The position numbers and the translations under genes were made by a program. The notes below the pieces were generated by a model. That model worked only from the letters and a program-made list of their open reading frames with translations, had not been told where the DNA came from and searched no databases. Shown here piece after piece: positions 27,047 through 36,494 of a stretch of 64,000 nt of DNA. The stretch spans positions 1 to 64,000 of the forward strand of contig NZ_JAHLQH010000043.1 in assembly GCF_018918325.1 (NCBI RefSeq), written 5' to 3'. The stretch is from Clostridium sp. MSJ-8 (GTDB lineage: Bacteria; Bacillota; Clostridia; Clostridiales; Clostridiaceae). How positions within the stretch are numbered: position 1 is the first letter of the stretch; each line of letters begins with the position of its first letter.

Positions 27047-27131
27047 TTTTTAATCGACCTCCAAAAATTCTAATTTTTTTGTAACTTGTATCTATCTTTC
27101 AACAAGTTTAGGCCTCCGTCCTTGGTCCAGC

Positions 27132-27521
27132 CTATAGTATCACAACGCTATCTACGTTAGTGAATACATTATCTTGTGCTCTATCTTTCTGTACTGCTGT
27201 TATAACAGTTCGGTTCTCTATACTAGCAATTATTGCTACATCCTTGTATAACATTACAGAATTCTTTGACCCTTTTTCTTCTGCTAGAGCGAACCCTTTT
27301 TCTATATTCTTTATATCGCCTTCATTAAAATCTATATCTTTTAATCTCTCGGCTGCATGTTTTGATATTGTATAACTTTTTTTCTCTTGTATCTTTTGAT
27401 TAAGTACATCTTTAAAATTGCTTGATGTAGATGATCTTTTGTTTGTTGTACTGTTAGAGCCTTGTAATTCTCCAATATTTCCTACTGGGTATGCTCGTCC
27501 ATTTACTATTCTATATCCCAT
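27132..27521 (-). CDS. TIGR02530-type flagellar operon protein
   Basis: Short cytoplasmic protein (129 residues) always found beside flgD and flgE in Firmicutes flagellar operons. Its exact role is unresolved. It carries the family-like core ISKHAAERLKDIDFNEGDI then DVAIIASIENRTVITAVQKD. A low-complexity Ser/Asn linker separates the N-terminal YRIVNGRAYPVG from the core. AGGCAGGGGATG lies ahead of the ATG. Confidence 0.85.
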   Translation of the reverse strand: MGYRIVNGRAYPVGNIGELQGSNSTTNKRSSTSSNFKDVLNQKIQEKKSYTISKHAAERLKDIDFNEGDIKNIEKGFALAEEKGSKNSVMLYKDVAIIASIENRTVITAVQKDRAQDNVFTNVDSVVIL

Positions 27522-27563
27522 CTCTATATCATCCCCTGCCTACTTCTTTCAGCTAGAGCTTAA

Positions 27564-28241
27564 TTAATCCACATTTCCTACACTATTTATTTTGTCATAA
27601 GTAACTGACTTAGTTTCTCCAGAACTAGTTTTAACTTTTACATATACTACTCCGCTTTCTTTATAAGCACCTATTACGTTTCCTACTTCTGGATCTTTTG
27701 CATTACCTTTATCATCTAACTCAGTGAATTTTACATCTTTGCCTATTAATGAAGAAGCAAACATATATTGTAGATTACCATTTATATTGATTGTATTATT
27801 TTCAGTAGAATCTGCCACTTCAACTACAGATTCAACATTTTCTATAGGAAAATCTTTATAAACATTTTCTCCATTCTCATTTACAATCATAGATATATAA
27901 CCTTTACCATTTACTGAAGTAACTGATTTTACTATTCCAGTATACTTATTACCCTTTGTATCTGTATCTTGTACTGTAACACCTTTTCCAACTAAACTTC
28001 TATTTGCTGAATCTGTCATTGTATTGTTAAGATTCTGCATCTGTTCCATTGAAGCAAATTGTGCTAATTGTGATACATATTGAGTAGAATCAATATCTTG
28101 TGTAGGGTCTTGATTAGATAACTCTGCTGCTAATATCTGCAAAAATGCATTTTTATCCATATCTTCTCCAGACTTTACTATTCTTGTTCCACGATTAGTA
28201 TAACTTTTGCCTGAATAATCTGTTATTATACTAGTTGCCAT
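27564..28241 (-). CDS. flgD: Flagellar hook capping (assembly scaffold) protein FlgD
   Basis: Caps the growing hook during assembly. The N-terminal export/cap segment KNAFLQILAAELSNQDPTQD then STQYVSQLAQFASMEQMQNL is diagnostic. A beta-rich FLG/Tudor-like domain follows (SLVGKGVTVQDTDTKGNKY) with a second similar half (SLIGKDVKFTELDDKGNA). Length 225 is normal. It is preceded by AGGAGG and lies between fliK and the TIGR02530 gene, matching its role with FlgE and FliK. Confidence 0.94.
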   Translation of the reverse strand: MATSIITDYSGKSYTNRGTRIVKSGEDMDKNAFLQILAAELSNQDPTQDIDSTQYVSQLAQFASMEQMQNLNNTMTDSANRSLVGKGVTVQDTDTKGNKYTGIVKSVTSVNGKGYISMIVNENGENVYKDFPIENVESVVEVADSTENNTININGNLQYMFASSLIGKDVKFTELDDKGNAKDPEVGNVIGAYKESGVVYVKVKTSSGETKSVTYDKINSVGNVD

Positions 28242-28255
28242 ATAACATTAACCTC

Positions 28256-29923
28256 CTATACCAAAATGTTTAAATCTCCAAGTAATGAATATTCATCATC
28301 ATCTTCTATATCATCTGACTGAGTTCCATCTATAGCTGTAACTTCTTTTTTATCATTATGTCTATTTCTATTTTCACCAAAGAATTGCTCTAAAGATGAA
28401 TCTGTCTTATGCTCAGTTGTGTCTTTAGCTAATGAGATATTAACTTCATCAATCTTGATATTTTGCTCACCTAAATACTTCTTTATCTCATCAGAGTTTT
28501 GTAAAAGCATTCTGTAAGTTTCTTTATTTGTAACTTCAATATCAGCCTTCATACCATTTGCATCTTTTGATAAGCTTATAACTAGTTCTCCTAATTCTCT
28601 AGGATTAATCTTAACCATTAATTTATCAATGCCTTCAGCTGACATAAACTTAATGTTTTGAACTAAATCTCTAGCCATTGTAGCCTCATTAATTAATTCT
28701 TTTGCAGTTACTATGTTATTACTACTTACACTATAATTTGAACTAACCATTGTAAATCTATCAGTAGCATTTACAGCTTTTCCATCTATTATAGATTGAA
28801 GAATTTGATCTTCTTTAGTTCCTTCTGAACTTTGACTTAGATTTTGACTGCTTGCATCTGAAGTATTTCCTTGAGTTTCTTGAACTACTTGTGTATTATC
28901 CACATTAATTTGTGCATTATTTATATTATTCTGTGTATTATTAATATTTGTTTGTGTAAAACTTGCATTAACTTCTTCATTTTGAATAACACTTTGCATA
29001 GTACTCATTATATCTTCATTTAATTCTTTACCAGTCACAACACCTGCTTCTTGTAATAAGTTCATTAAATTCTTAACTTCTTCACCTTGAGATGTGTTAG
29101 ACTCCATTAACTTAACTATTGCATCAGAATTGTTATTAAGTAAATTCATAAATATTGGTTTGACATCTAAATTTGAATTAGTAGTTAATTCCTGTAATGT
29201 TGTGTCTAATCCATTTATAAAATTCATTATATCTGAAGCATTTATTCCTTCTACTTCATTACCTAACATCTCTGTCAAGTCTTCTATTGGTGTGCTCTGT
29301 AATAATTGAACTAAATTCTGAAGTGCTGACACTACTTGTTCATTTGTAAGATTTCCATCTTGAATACCTTTAAGTGCATCTGCTATATCCTTAGAATTAT
29401 CAATATTTATAGTTATATCAGAATTAGTATTTTCTATATTTTCTATTGTTTTTTCTATATCAGTTATTTTTTCTGATATATCTTCTCTAGAAGAAACTTC
29501 TTTTGGTATATCCTTTATAGAATCTTTTAACTTCTTTAAATCTTCTTTAGATACTTTTTTGTCACTTTTTAATTCTTTAGATACTTTATCTAATTTATCA
29601 CTTAAATTCTTAACTGCTTTTTTAGTATCTTCCTTCGCATAAGCTTTATCCTCTATTGTTTTTGAAGAATTATTTTTATTATATGCACTTTTTAACTTAT
29701 CTACTGAAGTCTTAAATTCGTTTATATAACTATTGCTATATTTATTATTAGTTACTTTTTCTTCTGATTTTTGATCTGATAATTTTTTAGTAAAATTATC
29801 AACAACATCTCCTAAATAACTATTAAAAGATGATTCGCTAGATAATGATATTTCTTTAGATTTTAAGATAGCGCTTCCTAGTTCTTTTTGTAATTCTTGT
29901 TTATTAATTTCTCTTATTTCCAT
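28256..29923 (-). CDS. fliK: Flagellar hook-length control protein FliK
   Basis: Secreted molecular ruler that switches export from hook to filament substrates. The first 400 residues are low-complexity, Lys/Asp/Ser/Asn-rich and helix-prone. The C-terminal conserved domain shows DKLMVKINPRELGELVISLS then KADIEVTNKETYRMLLQNSD, the FliK_C/Flg_hook signature. Length 555 is within the wide family range. Identification rests on this C-terminal domain and position between fliJ and flgD. Confidence 0.9.
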   Translation of the reverse strand: MEIREINKQELQKELGSAILKSKEISLSSESSFNSYLGDVVDNFTKKLSDQKSEEKVTNNKYSNSYINEFKTSVDKLKSAYNKNNSSKTIEDKAYAKEDTKKAVKNLSDKLDKVSKELKSDKKVSKEDLKKLKDSIKDIPKEVSSREDISEKITDIEKTIENIENTNSDITINIDNSKDIADALKGIQDGNLTNEQVVSALQNLVQLLQSTPIEDLTEMLGNEVEGINASDIMNFINGLDTTLQELTTNSNLDVKPIFMNLLNNNSDAIVKLMESNTSQGEEVKNLMNLLQEAGVVTGKELNEDIMSTMQSVIQNEEVNASFTQTNINNTQNNINNAQINVDNTQVVQETQGNTSDASSQNLSQSSEGTKEDQILQSIIDGKAVNATDRFTMVSSNYSVSSNNIVTAKELINEATMARDLVQNIKFMSAEGIDKLMVKINPRELGELVISLSKDANGMKADIEVTNKETYRMLLQNSDEIKKYLGEQNIKIDEVNISLAKDTTEHKTDSSLEQFFGENRNRHNDKKEVTAIDGTQSDDIEDDDEYSLLGDLNILV

Positions 29924-29926
29924 TCT

Positions 29927-30370
29927 TTATTCACCCCCTTTCGCGTTTCTTATATATCCATAAAGGGCAATCTCATCATTGTTTAATTGTTCTATACGAT
30001 TTTGCTCCTTTACAAATGCGTTATAATCTTTTTCCTTTAGCTTAGCTACTGTCTTTCTATCAATTTGTTTCTGAGTTAAATCTACTCTTCTTTTTTCTAA
30101 TTCTCTTTCTTTTATAACAAGTTCTTTTTTCTTGCTTTTAATTCCAGCTTCTAATGCAAATAAATATCTTCTTTTTATCTTTTGATATACTACATCTTCA
30201 TCTGGACTTATTCCTCTATATTTTTCAAAATCATCCTTAAGCTTATTTAACTCTTCTTCTGTCTTTATTTTTTCTTTTTTACTTTCTGTAAATAATCTCT
30301 TGCTCTCTTCTTCTTTATCTTGACGTATCTCTAAAAGTTTTTCTAAAGAGAACTTATACCCATTAGCCAT
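29927..30370 (-). CDS. fliJ: Flagellar export protein FliJ
   Basis: Coiled-coil stalk of the FliHIJ export ATPase complex. The whole 147-residue product is charged and helical (FSLEKLLEIRQDKEEESKRL through VKEQNRIEQLNNDEIALYGY), matching FliJ length and composition. The N-terminal YKFSLEKLLEIR is the usual family start. It lies directly after fliI with a GAGGTGAGG SD. Confidence 0.9.
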   Translation of the reverse strand: MANGYKFSLEKLLEIRQDKEEESKRLFTESKKEKIKTEEELNKLKDDFEKYRGISPDEDVVYQKIKRRYLFALEAGIKSKKKELVIKERELEKRRVDLTQKQIDRKTVAKLKEKDYNAFVKEQNRIEQLNNDEIALYGYIRNAKGGE

Positions 30371-30395
30371 ATTTCCTCACCTCATAAACTTTCTT

Positions 30396-31700
30396 CTATT
30401 CAAACATTGTAATTAAATTATTGATACTTTCATCAAAATTTGCTTTTTCATCAACCTTTTGTTTTAAGAATTCGTCTATTTTGTCATAATAACTTATAGC
30501 TAAATCAATCTTCTTGTTACTACCCTTAACATAAGCTCCAATATTTATTAAGTCTTCTGAATCTCTATAAGTAGCTAATAAATCTCTTGCAAACGATGCT
30601 GCTTCCTTATGCTTATCACTTGCTATTGAAGACATAAGTCTACTAACACTATTAAGCACATCTATAGCTGGATAATGATTCTTATGAGCTAAATCTCTAG
30701 ATAAAACTATGTGTCCATCTAATATACCTCTAACAGCATCAGCTATAGGTTCATTGAAGTCATCACCATCAACAAGCACAGTATAGAAGGCTGTTATTGA
30801 TCCTTTATCAGACATTCCTGACCTTTCCATAAGCTCTGGCATCTTTGCATAAACTGAAGGAGTATATCCTTTTGTTGCAGGAGGTTCTCCTATAGCTAAT
30901 CCTATCTCTCTCTGAGCCATTGCAAATCTAGTTACTGAATCCATCATAAGTATTACTTTTTTACCTTTATCTCTGAAATATTCAGCTATAGCAGTTGCTG
31001 TAAGAGCTCCCTTCATTCTTATAAGTGCTGGTTTATCTGATGTTGCACAAACAACTACAGATCTCTTCATACCTTCTGGTCCTAAGTCCTTCTCTATGAA
31101 CTCACGAACCTCTCTACCTCTTTCTCCTATAAGAGCTATAACATTTATATCAGCCCTTGCTTCTCTTGCTATCATACCTAATGTAGTACTCTTACCAACA
31201 CCTGAACCTGCAAATATACCTATTCTTTGTCCTTCTCCTACTGTAAGAAATCCATCTATTGCTCTAACACCTGTTGGCATAACATCTTCTATTCTTCTTC
31301 TAGTCATTGGATCTGGTGGTTGATTTTCAAGTGGATAAGGTGTTCCTGTAAGTTCTATATCTGTATTGAATTCACGACCTAATCCATCTAAAACCTTACC
31401 TAGAAGATCATCTGAACAATTTACTGATAATGGTCTATTTTGTGGAATTACCTTACAGCCTGGTGCTATTCCTGTTAACTGTCCTAGTGGCATTAATATT
31501 ACAAAATCATCTCTAAATCCTACGACTTCACAATCTATCTTCTTACCACTTTGGTTATACACATAACACAATTCACCAACAAAAGCTCTTATTCCTTGTA
31601 CTTCAACTGTTAACCCAATTACCTTTCTTACTACACCTTCACTATAAATAGTATTGGTTTCTGTTATCTTTTTTTCTAGTGCATCAAAATTAATTACCAT
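30396..31700 (-). CDS. fliI: Flagellar export ATPase FliI
   Basis: F1-beta-like ATPase that energises flagellar protein export. Walker A is GIFAGSGVGKSTTLGMIARE, and the family blocks GERGREVREFIEKDLGPEGM, VILMMDSVTRFAMAQREIGL and GYTPSVYAKMPELMERSG are all present. The ALIGERG and PATKGYTPSV sequences distinguish it from ATP synthase beta. Length 434 is normal. Confidence 0.97.
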   Translation of the reverse strand: MVINFDALEKKITETNTIYSEGVVRKVIGLTVEVQGIRAFVGELCYVYNQSGKKIDCEVVGFRDDFVILMPLGQLTGIAPGCKVIPQNRPLSVNCSDDLLGKVLDGLGREFNTDIELTGTPYPLENQPPDPMTRRRIEDVMPTGVRAIDGFLTVGEGQRIGIFAGSGVGKSTTLGMIAREARADINVIALIGERGREVREFIEKDLGPEGMKRSVVVCATSDKPALIRMKGALTATAIAEYFRDKGKKVILMMDSVTRFAMAQREIGLAIGEPPATKGYTPSVYAKMPELMERSGMSDKGSITAFYTVLVDGDDFNEPIADAVRGILDGHIVLSRDLAHKNHYPAIDVLNSVSRLMSSIASDKHKEAASFARDLLATYRDSEDLINIGAYVKGSNKKIDLAISYYDKIDEFLKQKVDEKANFDESINNLITMFE

Positions 31701-31712
31701 AATAGTTACCTC

Positions 31713-32483
31713 TTACATCGAACTAAGCGCTTCCTTTATTCTGTCTAATCCTAGATCAATACCAACTTCTACTTTTCCAGTACTCTTTTCAACAATTGCA
31801 CTTCCAAGTTCCATATTTACATCTGGTAGAATGAATATTTCACCTTCAATGTTACTTAATGTTTTCCACATTTCCTTATGTCCTTCTAGTTCTTCTTTGT
31901 ACTTAGGATTACATTTTATTATTACATTTTCAGCGCCTTTAGATAATTTTATAGCTTCATCTATTAACCCATTAAGTGAATCTACATCTTGTACTTCTCT
32001 TTTTAGCACTTGATATGCAATATCTAATGTCATATTTATTATCTCTTGTCTTTTATCATCTAGAAATTTATCATATTCAATCTTAGCTGACTTTAATATA
32101 TCTTCTGCCTCATCTATAATATGCTGTGCTTCTTGTCTAGCATCTGGAATTGCCTTTTCAAATGCTTCTTTTTTACCATCTTCTCTACCATTTTTTAATC
32201 CTTGATCATATCCTTTATTGTATGCTTCCTTCTCTATGTCCTTACCCTTCTCAGTCATTTCTATGATATACTCATTTTTCTTTTTCTTGGCATCTTCTAT
32301 TATTTCTCTACCTATTTTCTCATAATTGTTTATATAATTCCTAGCCTCATCATAGGTTATACCTGTTTCTCCGTGAACGTTCTTAACATCTTCATCTAGC
32401 TTAAGATTGATATCAGTGGATATAGTTTTTACATCTTTATCTAATACCCTGTTTTCTTTTATAACATTATACGATAAGTGCAT
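31713..32483 (-). CDS. fliH: Flagellar export regulator FliH
   Basis: Cytoplasmic regulator of FliI that links it to the C-ring. A long charged helix (KGYDQGLKNGREDGKKEAFE with GxxxG-like repeats) is followed by the V/A-ATPase E-subunit-like C-domain ending LSSM. About 256 residues. I choose ATG 32483, spaced from AGAGGTGGAG, rather than the GTG at 32492 that lies within that SD. It overlaps the end of fliG by 17 bases. Confidence 0.88.
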   Translation of the reverse strand: MHLSYNVIKENRVLDKDVKTISTDINLKLDEDVKNVHGETGITYDEARNYINNYEKIGREIIEDAKKKKNEYIIEMTEKGKDIEKEAYNKGYDQGLKNGREDGKKEAFEKAIPDARQEAQHIIDEAEDILKSAKIEYDKFLDDKRQEIINMTLDIAYQVLKREVQDVDSLNGLIDEAIKLSKGAENVIIKCNPKYKEELEGHKEMWKTLSNIEGEIFILPDVNMELGSAIVEKSTGKVEVGIDLGLDRIKEALSSM

Positions 32484-33495
32484 CTTCTCCACCTCTTGAT
32501 ATAATTATTTCTCCAGCTTCGTCTAATCTTCTTATAATAGATACAATCTTCTGTTGAGATTTTTCTACATCCATAAGTCTTACTGGTCCTAAGAATTCCA
32601 TATCTTCCTTCAATGAAGCAGCAGCTCTCTTTGATTGGTTTCTGTAAATAGCTTCTGCAACTTCTTCAGAACATCCCTTAAGAGCAAGTGCAAGTTCCTT
32701 AGCTTCAACTTCTCTAAGAATTCTTTGAATAGAGATATCATCAAGAGTAATAATATCTTCGAATACGAACATAGAACTCTTAACCTTGTCAGCAAGCTCT
32801 GCATCTTCTCTCTCTAAGCTCTCTGTAATATTCTTTTCAGTTGTTCTATCAACTTGATTAAGTATATCTACTAAGGATTGAACTCCACCTATAGTTGTAG
32901 TTTCTGTTCTAACAACTGAAGATAATTTACTCTCTAGAACCTTTTCTATTTCCTTTATTACCATAGGTGATGTTGTATCCATAGTAGCAATTCTAAATGC
33001 CACTTCACTTTGAACTTCTTCTGGAAGCTCAGCCATAACTTGTGCTGCCTTATCAGGTTGAACATAACATAATACAAGTGCTATAGTTTGAGGATTCTCA
33101 TAGCTTATAACATTTAGTAATTGTGATGCTTCTGCCTTTCTAGCTATTGCAAATGGTCTATATTGTTGTTGAGCCTCTGATACCTTTTCTAGTATCTCCA
33201 TTGCTCTTTGATTACCTAATGCCTTAGATAATAATGCCTTAGCATAATCCATACCACCTTCTAGAATATAATCTCTAGCTTTATTTATCTGTAAGAATTC
33301 ATCTAAGATGGCTTGTCTTACTTCTGAATTAACAGAAGTAATATTAGCTATTTCATATGTTATTTTCTGTATTTCTGCTTCTGGTAGTCTCTTCAATATT
33401 CCTGAAGACGCTTCAGGTCCTAGTGTTATGAAAAGAACTGCCGCTTTTTGAGTTCCTGTTAACTTTGCTGTTGAATTAGCACCTTCTTTTGACAA
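32467..33495 (-). CDS. fliG: Flagellar motor switch protein FliG
   Basis: C-ring protein that contacts MotA and sets rotation direction. The N-domain has LTGTQKAAVLFITLGPEASS. The middle domain shows FAIARKAEASQLLNVISYEN, the PEEVQSEVAFRIATMD block and the EHPQ-like YENPQTIALVL. The C-domain has MFVFEDIITLDDISIQRILR and ending LGPVRLMDVEKSQQKIVSII. Length 342 is normal. The start codon is TTG, with AGAGGTGATG as SD. FliM and FliN partners are not in this window. Confidence 0.96.
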   Translation of the reverse strand: MSKEGANSTAKLTGTQKAAVLFITLGPEASSGILKRLPEAEIQKITYEIANITSVNSEVRQAILDEFLQINKARDYILEGGMDYAKALLSKALGNQRAMEILEKVSEAQQQYRPFAIARKAEASQLLNVISYENPQTIALVLCYVQPDKAAQVMAELPEEVQSEVAFRIATMDTTSPMVIKEIEKVLESKLSSVVRTETTTIGGVQSLVDILNQVDRTTEKNITESLEREDAELADKVKSSMFVFEDIITLDDISIQRILREVEAKELALALKGCSEEVAEAIYRNQSKRAAASLKEDMEFLGPVRLMDVEKSQQKIVSIIRRLDEAGEIIISRGGEDALIV

Positions 33496-33501
33496 TTCTC
33501 A

Positions 33502-35079
33502 TCACCTCTCACTATCATTTAACCAAGATTTAACTATTTCTGCTACTTGGTCTGGTTTTTCTGTTGCATATTTCTTAATTTCATTTTCTATATGAGTCTT
33601 TTCATTATCTTGCTTAAAGTCAATTGGTTCATATTCTACTGGTTCAGTATCATCACCAACAACAACATCTAATATATTCTCTTCCTCTTGTTCTTCTTCG
33701 TCTGAGTTTCTCTTCTTAAGTACTATTACTATTACAGTACCTATTATTAATAATGCAACTACTCCAAGTACTATATACTTGATTAATTTATTTCTTTCTG
33801 CTGCCTTTTGAGCTGCATTGTACTTATCTATTTGTGCTTGAGTTTGATCATCTACAGTTGTGTCGAAATTCATTCCAACTACTGATATACTATCTTGTCT
33901 TGTTGCATCATAACCTGTAGCTGCCTTAATAGCATCTTCAAATGCTTTTTGAGTTTCTTGATCTAACTTTCCATTTATAAATACTGAAACTGTAAGTCTT
34001 CTTACTTCTCCTGGAGCCTTAACTGTTTCTGTTTTCTTATTACTATGATCATAGTTGTTAATCTGATGCTCCGTACTTGAAGATGATTTATCTCCATTTG
34101 AATCTTGAATTGTATTACTCATATTATTATCAACTGGACTCTCTGATGTAGTATCTCCAGAATTAGCTGAATTATATGAGTTTTCTGTTTCTTGACTAAT
34201 AAGAACATCATTTGGATCTATATCATATTCAGAAATCTTCTTAGAATCAAAATCCAAATCTGCATTAACTTGGGCTTGTACATTGTTTGGCCCAACTATA
34301 GGTTCTAATAAATCAACAACCTTCTTTGCTATTTTATCTTCATAGTTCTTCTCTTGATCATATTGTGATGTTATAGTTTCTGAAGTTACTGTATTACTTC
34401 CATCTGTACTACTACTGTTTGCAGAATCTTTAGTTAATAGATTTCCATTCGTATCTACTACAGCTATATTTTCTTTAGGTATATTTTCTGTTCCCATTGA
34501 TACCATTGCCACTATAGCTTGTACATTTTCTTGACTTAATTTAACACCTGGATTAAGTTCGACTACTATAGATGCATTTCCTTCAGTTGCTGACTGTACA
34601 AAAACCGAATCTTGTGCTGGTGTTATCATTACTTTACAATTCTTGATAACATCTAGAGTCTTAATACTTCTCTCTAGTTCCCCTTGAATCATTCTAATCT
34701 TATATATCTGAAATTCTTCATCAGTCATACCAAAGGAACTACTATTATCCATAAGTTCATATCCCTTACTAGATGATGATAGATTAGATGCTAAACTTAG
34801 TCTAAGTTTATCAACTTGAGTAGCATCTACCAATATATCTCCACCTTCTACCTTGTATGCTACTGATTGTTCATCTAGTGACGCCATTACTGTCTGTGCA
34901 TCAGCACTATCTAAATCATAAAATAATGTTGCGTATTTAACCTTTGATGCACTTGCAATTGCAATAACTATTGCTACTAAGACGGCCACTATTGCTACTA
35001 TTATTGTTATTCTTATAATCTTACTAAAAGCTTTAAATTTTTCCCAAAGCTTTTTAAAGAACGCTGAAAGCTTTTCCAT
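33502..35079 (-). CDS. fliF: Flagellar MS-ring protein FliF
   Basis: Inner-membrane ring on which rod and export apparatus assemble. An N-terminal membrane helix (ITIIVAIVAVLVAIVIAIAS region) is followed by ring-building motifs with YATLFYDLDSADAQTVMASL, a Ser/Asn-rich insertion, a second membrane helix (YIVLGVVALLIIGTVIVIVL) and a C-terminal FliG-binding tail ending AEIVKSWLNDSER. About 525 residues. ATG 35079 is chosen, eight bases after AAGGAG; the GTG at 35088 touches that SD. Confidence 0.95.
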   Translation of the reverse strand: MEKLSAFFKKLWEKFKAFSKIIRITIIVAIVAVLVAIVIAIASASKVKYATLFYDLDSADAQTVMASLDEQSVAYKVEGGDILVDATQVDKLRLSLASNLSSSSKGYELMDNSSSFGMTDEEFQIYKIRMIQGELERSIKTLDVIKNCKVMITPAQDSVFVQSATEGNASIVVELNPGVKLSQENVQAIVAMVSMGTENIPKENIAVVDTNGNLLTKDSANSSSTDGSNTVTSETITSQYDQEKNYEDKIAKKVVDLLEPIVGPNNVQAQVNADLDFDSKKISEYDIDPNDVLISQETENSYNSANSGDTTSESPVDNNMSNTIQDSNGDKSSSSTEHQINNYDHSNKKTETVKAPGEVRRLTVSVFINGKLDQETQKAFEDAIKAATGYDATRQDSISVVGMNFDTTVDDQTQAQIDKYNAAQKAAERNKLIKYIVLGVVALLIIGTVIVIVLKKRNSDEEEQEEENILDVVVGDDTEPVEYEPIDFKQDNEKTHIENEIKKYATEKPDQVAEIVKSWLNDSER

Positions 35080-35097
35080 TGATTGCACTCCTTACCC

Positions 35098-35418
35098 TTA
35101 TAGTGACATCTTCATTATCTCATCATATGCACTTAATAACTTATTTCTAACTTGAACTGCTAATTGCAAAGATATCTTCGCTTCTGAAGAAGCTAGCATT
35201 ACACTTGCAATATCAGTATCTTCATCACCTCTTACATAAGCATCTGAAGCATTTTCTGCTGCAACTTGTTTATCATTAACTGAATTAAGTGCATTAGTTA
35301 AAACATCTGAAAAACTAGTACTACTTGAATCTGAAGTTCCATTTACTTTATCTGTATTATTACCAAAAGCACTCTCAAATATCTCTAAACTAGGTACATA
35401 ACTATTATTAATCTCCAT
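35098..35418 (-). CDS. fliE: Flagellar hook-basal body complex protein FliE
   Basis: Small rod adaptor that joins the MS ring and rod. The C-terminal core has TSFSDVLTNALNSVNDKQVA then SVMLASSEAKISLQLAVQVR and ends NKLLSAYDEIMKMSL, the diagnostic FliE tail. The N-terminus is Ser/Asn-rich. Length 106 is normal, and it lies between flgC and fliF as expected. Confidence 0.94.
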   Translation of the reverse strand: MEINNSYVPSLEIFESAFGNNTDKVNGTSDSSSTSFSDVLTNALNSVNDKQVAAENASDAYVRGDEDTDIASVMLASSEAKISLQLAVQVRNKLLSAYDEIMKMSL

Positions 35419-35432
35419 ACCAAAACCCTCTC

Positions 35433-35837
35433 TTACTTGCCAATTTCTAATGCTTTAGAATACATAGATTTCGAAGCATCTATTGTATCTGCTATAGCTT
35501 CATATGCCCTTGATGAAGCTATCATATCTGCCATTTCATTTAATATATTTACATTAGGATATGTTACATATCCATCCTCATCCGCATCTACATGACTAGG
35601 ATCATATACTTTTCTATAATCTGATTCATCATCTTCTATCGCAGTAGCTGTAACGCCATTAAATTTATTGGCTGCATCATATGCTTCCTTGAATACAGCT
35701 ATCTTTCTTGTATATGGTCCGCCACTTTCTGTTCTTGTAGTCTGTGCATTCGCCATATTAGAAGTTATCGTATCCATTCTCAATCTCTCTGCTGACAACC
35801 CACTTGCACCTATTCTAAGTGCTGAAAACATTCCCAT
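35433..35837 (-). CDS. flgC: Flagellar basal-body rod protein FlgC
   Basis: Proximal rod subunit exported by the flagellar system. The N-terminal [20 protein letters not shown] then [19 protein letters not shown], and the C-terminal [20 protein letters not shown], are characteristic. Length 134 is normal. GGAGGTATAGAG lies ahead of the ATG, 31 bases after flgB. Confidence 0.96.
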   Translation of the reverse strand: MGMFSALRIGASGLSAERLRMDTITSNMANAQTTRTESGGPYTRKIAVFKEAYDAANKFNGVTATAIEDDESDYRKVYDPSHVDADEDGYVTYPNVNILNEMADMIASSRAYEAIADTIDASKSMYSKALEIGK

Positions 35838-35867
35838 TTCTCTATACCTCCATTCATCTAACTAACA

Positions 35868-36275
35868 CTATTGTGTTATAACATAACTTGTATTGCTAAT
35901 TCTTGCACTTGCAAGTTGAACTAAGCCATTATACTTAATTGTATTAGCCGCTTGGTTAACCTTCTCAACATCTAAATCCACATTGTTACCATCTGATCTC
36001 ATACTTGTACTTGTATCTTTCTTAACTGATATCTCACCAGCTTTTCCTCCTGATGTAGAAATATGCCTATCATTATTAGTAGTTAGTCCTAATTCTCCAT
36101 CTGAATTTCCTTTTAAGTTTTCTTCAAACACTACTGAAAACTTCTTATAATTCTTGGTATTAACATTTGCCATATTATTAGCTATTACTTCACCTCTTAA
36201 ATCAGTAGCTTTTATCCCTTGTTTTAATAAATTATATGTACTAGAATTAGTTCCTAATATTGATGAAACTGACAT
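35868..36275 (-). CDS. flgB: Flagellar basal-body rod protein FlgB
   Basis: Proximal rod subunit and first gene of the 24.6-kb flagellar operon. The N-terminal LLKQGIKATDLRGEVIANNM then ANVNTKNYKKFSVVFEE, and the C-terminal NNVDLDVEKVNQAANTIKYN, match FlgB. Length 135 is normal. GGAGGTGTG precedes the ATG. The 219-base upstream gap carries the terminator of the preceding gene and must hold the operon promoter, but its AT-richness gives several weak sigma-A-like candidates and no clear sigma-28 or sigma-54 site. Confidence 0.96.
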   Translation of the reverse strand: MSVSSILGTNSSTYNLLKQGIKATDLRGEVIANNMANVNTKNYKKFSVVFEENLKGNSDGELGLTTNNDRHISTSGGKAGEISVKKDTSTSMRSDGNNVDLDVEKVNQAANTIKYNGLVQLASARISNTSYVITQ

Positions 36276-36446
36276 AACACACCTCCATAATCAATAAAAT
36301 CTATAATTATAATCACAAATATTTTCATATATATTTTATTATAATTTAAGTTCTTGGCATTTTCTAGGTTTTGAGACACCATACGACCATTGTTAATACA
36401 AAGTTAATATTTGTGACACATTCTATTAATTTTTGACTATAAAGAT

Positions 36447-36485
36447 AAACACCATGTAGAATCTTAACGATTTTACATGGTGTTT
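36447..36485 (-). terminator. Terminator after the glycosyltransferase gene, upstream of flgB
   Basis: The 12-bp arms AAACACCATGTA and TACATGGTGTTT begin ten bases past the stop codon at 36495. The following minus-strand sequence is T-rich but interrupted (ATCTTTAT). It separates the glycan island from the flagellar operon. Confidence 0.75.
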
Positions 36486-36494
36486 GGTAACTTT

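Noticed and set aside
32610-32804. Minus-strand 64-codon frame inside fliG
   Set aside because: It is an alternative frame of fliG with a Leu-rich low-complexity translation and no SD.
36276-36494. Search for a c-di-GMP riboswitch or sigma-54/sigma-28 promoter ahead of flgB
   Set aside because: Motility operons often have these. I found no GEMM core and no GG-GC sigma-54 or CCGATAT-like sigma-28 boxes. Only weak AT-rich sigma-A-like candidates are present.
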